A stretch of DNA of 6,305 nt from a bacterium (GTDB lineage: Bacteria > Patescibacteriota > Microgenomatia > Daviesbacterales > UBA10151). The translations under genes were made by a program, and so were the position numbers. This document shows, one piece after another, positions 5,547 to 6,305 of this stretch (position 1 is the stretch's first letter; every line of letters starts with the position of its first letter). The notes under the pieces were generated by a model that saw only the letters and a program-made list of their open reading frames with translations, was not told the origin of the DNA and made no database searches. The stretch is taken from assembly GCA_027364775.1 (NCBI GenBank), contig DAHXOS010000099.1, forward strand, positions 1 through 6,305, in the 5' to 3' direction.

Positions 5547-6299
5547 TTATTTTGTTGGAGAAGATGAAGGTTGTTGTTGTCTTTGCCTTGCAGCCTCTAA
5601 GGCTGAAGTTGGTTTAGCTGAAGAAGTCGAGGTGTTAGTTGTACCATTCAGAGTGCCAAAACTTGCTGAGTCAGATGCTGTTGCATTCTGATTAGTAAGT
5701 CTTGGAGAAGGTTGGACTATCGGTTTAGGAGGATTTGTTAAAGGAGCTTGTTGAGCTGGTAAAGAGGTTGTTTCAATTTGAGGGGATTTACCTATACCAA
5801 GGATAAAATAAGCTGATGCAGCAAGAACTAATAATACAACAACCCCCCCAATAATAACCAACATCGGCATAAGGGATTTTTGAGGTTTAGTTGCGCCTAA
5901 ATTTTCTGGAATAGCAGAGGGAGGAGGAGAGGGCACAATTAAATTATCATTTGACATGGGAGGTGTATAAATTTCAGGAGGAGCTTGTGTTTCAGTCCCT
6001 GAGAGTTGAGATAAATCTGTAGGAGCAGGTTCAGCTGTAAATTGTGGTGCCGGATTCATAGCGGAGGAATCAGCCGGTGGGTTTGCAAATATTGGACTAG
6101 ATAACGGGCCAATTGGGTTAATTGTGGTTGGTTGATCTACTGGAGTAAGAGTTGGAATTGGAGAAGCTGGAGGAGGTGTATAAGGATTTTGTTCGGCAAC
6201 TTGATTAAATGTTTCTCCAGCAGGGTTGAAATTTGTTGGTGTTGGGTTCGGGACTAAATTACTAGGTTCAATTGGTGGTGTAAAGCTAGGGGTTTCCAT
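5547..6299 (-). CDS. Proline-rich single-pass membrane protein of unknown function
   Basis: I do not recognise a family. The 250-residue product has three zones: residues 1-137 are proline-rich, low-complexity and without cysteine, with recurrent PTPT, TPPP and PAPT-like pieces; about 142-168 form one strong hydrophobic span (core VIIGGVVVLLVLAASAYFIL); 171-250 are again disordered-looking, rich in Pro, Ser, Thr, Gln and Asn, ending in RQRQQQPSSSPTK. Lysines at 138 and 141 just before the span suggest the N-terminal tail is cytoplasmic and the C-terminal tail outside. There is no signal peptide. METPSFTPP makes a sensible start, but the frame stays open through the last six bases of the window and no Shine-Dalgarno is visible, so the true start could lie beyond the edge. 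It converges on serS with an 11-bp gap. It could be a surface-anchored linker or scaffold; nothing shows an enzyme. Confidence 0.8.
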   Translation of the reverse strand: METPSFTPPIEPSNLVPNPTPTNFNPAGETFNQVAEQNPYTPPPASPIPTLTPVDQPTTINPIGPLSSPIFANPPADSSAMNPAPQFTAEPAPTDLSQLSGTETQAPPEIYTPPMSNDNLIVPSPPPSAIPENLGATKPQKSLMPMLVIIGGVVVLLVLAASAYFILGIGKSPQIETTSLPAQQAPLTNPPKPIVQPSPRLTNQNATASDSASFGTLNGTTNTSTSSAKPTSALEAARQRQQQPSSSPTK

Positions 6300-6305
6300 T
6301 TGAGG

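Noticed and set aside
1..6305. Possible UGA recoding to glycine, as in some candidate-phylum bacteria
   Set aside because: None of the seven genes contains an in-frame TGA despite many glycines encoded by GGN, and all reach full family length under the standard bacterial code. Absence of TGA stops in seven genes is too small a sample to mean more.

Overview
The window is AT-rich and gene-dense, with seven protein genes and one tRNA. It looks like a chromosomal segment of a bacterium with a compact genome. LysS, SerS and GreA are all bacterial-type. The SerS motif 3 wording (LNNTALPSPR instead of the usual NGSGLAVGR-like form), the near absence of Shine-Dalgarno sites, the short intergenic gaps and a proline-rich single-span membrane protein are together most like Candidate Phyla Radiation (Patescibacteria) genomes. 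That placement is inference; no marker here fixes the lineage. Stops are six TAA and one TAG, and no gene has an in-frame TGA, so the ordinary bacterial code fits.

Layout. 1-840 (+) is the C-terminal part of a membrane-bound proton-pumping pyrophosphatase, cut by the window edge. It converges on, and overlaps by 21 bp, a receiver-only response regulator at 820-1239 (-). The divergent spacer 1240-1315 holds promoter-like sequences for the regulator and for a Tat-exported alpha/beta hydrolase at 1316-2029 (+). A tRNA-Glu(CTC) gene lies on the minus strand at 2034-2107, tail to tail with the hydrolase. The 140-bp spacer 2108-2247 carries a probable tRNA promoter and a near-consensus promoter for greA (2248-2733), followed by lysS (2778-4241) and serS (4249-5535), all on the plus strand. 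At the right edge a minus-strand gene (5547-6299) encodes a proline-rich protein with one membrane span.

How the genes work together. greA, lysS and serS form an information-processing cluster (transcript-cleavage factor plus two aminoacyl-tRNA synthetases), with the tRNA-Glu gene divergent beside it. The pyrophosphatase would use pyrophosphate released by reactions such as aminoacylation to energise the membrane, but that is a general metabolic link and not a shared operon. The regulator, hydrolase and proline-rich protein have no evident functional partners here.

Most notable: a -10-like hexamer ends exactly six bases before the ATG of three genes (response regulator, hydrolase, lysS), which predicts leaderless mRNAs; and GreA has glycine in place of one of the two conserved acidic residues at its catalytic tip. 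I found no CRISPR array, insertion sequence, phage gene or clear novel multi-gene system. No gene-free stretch exceeds 300 bases.
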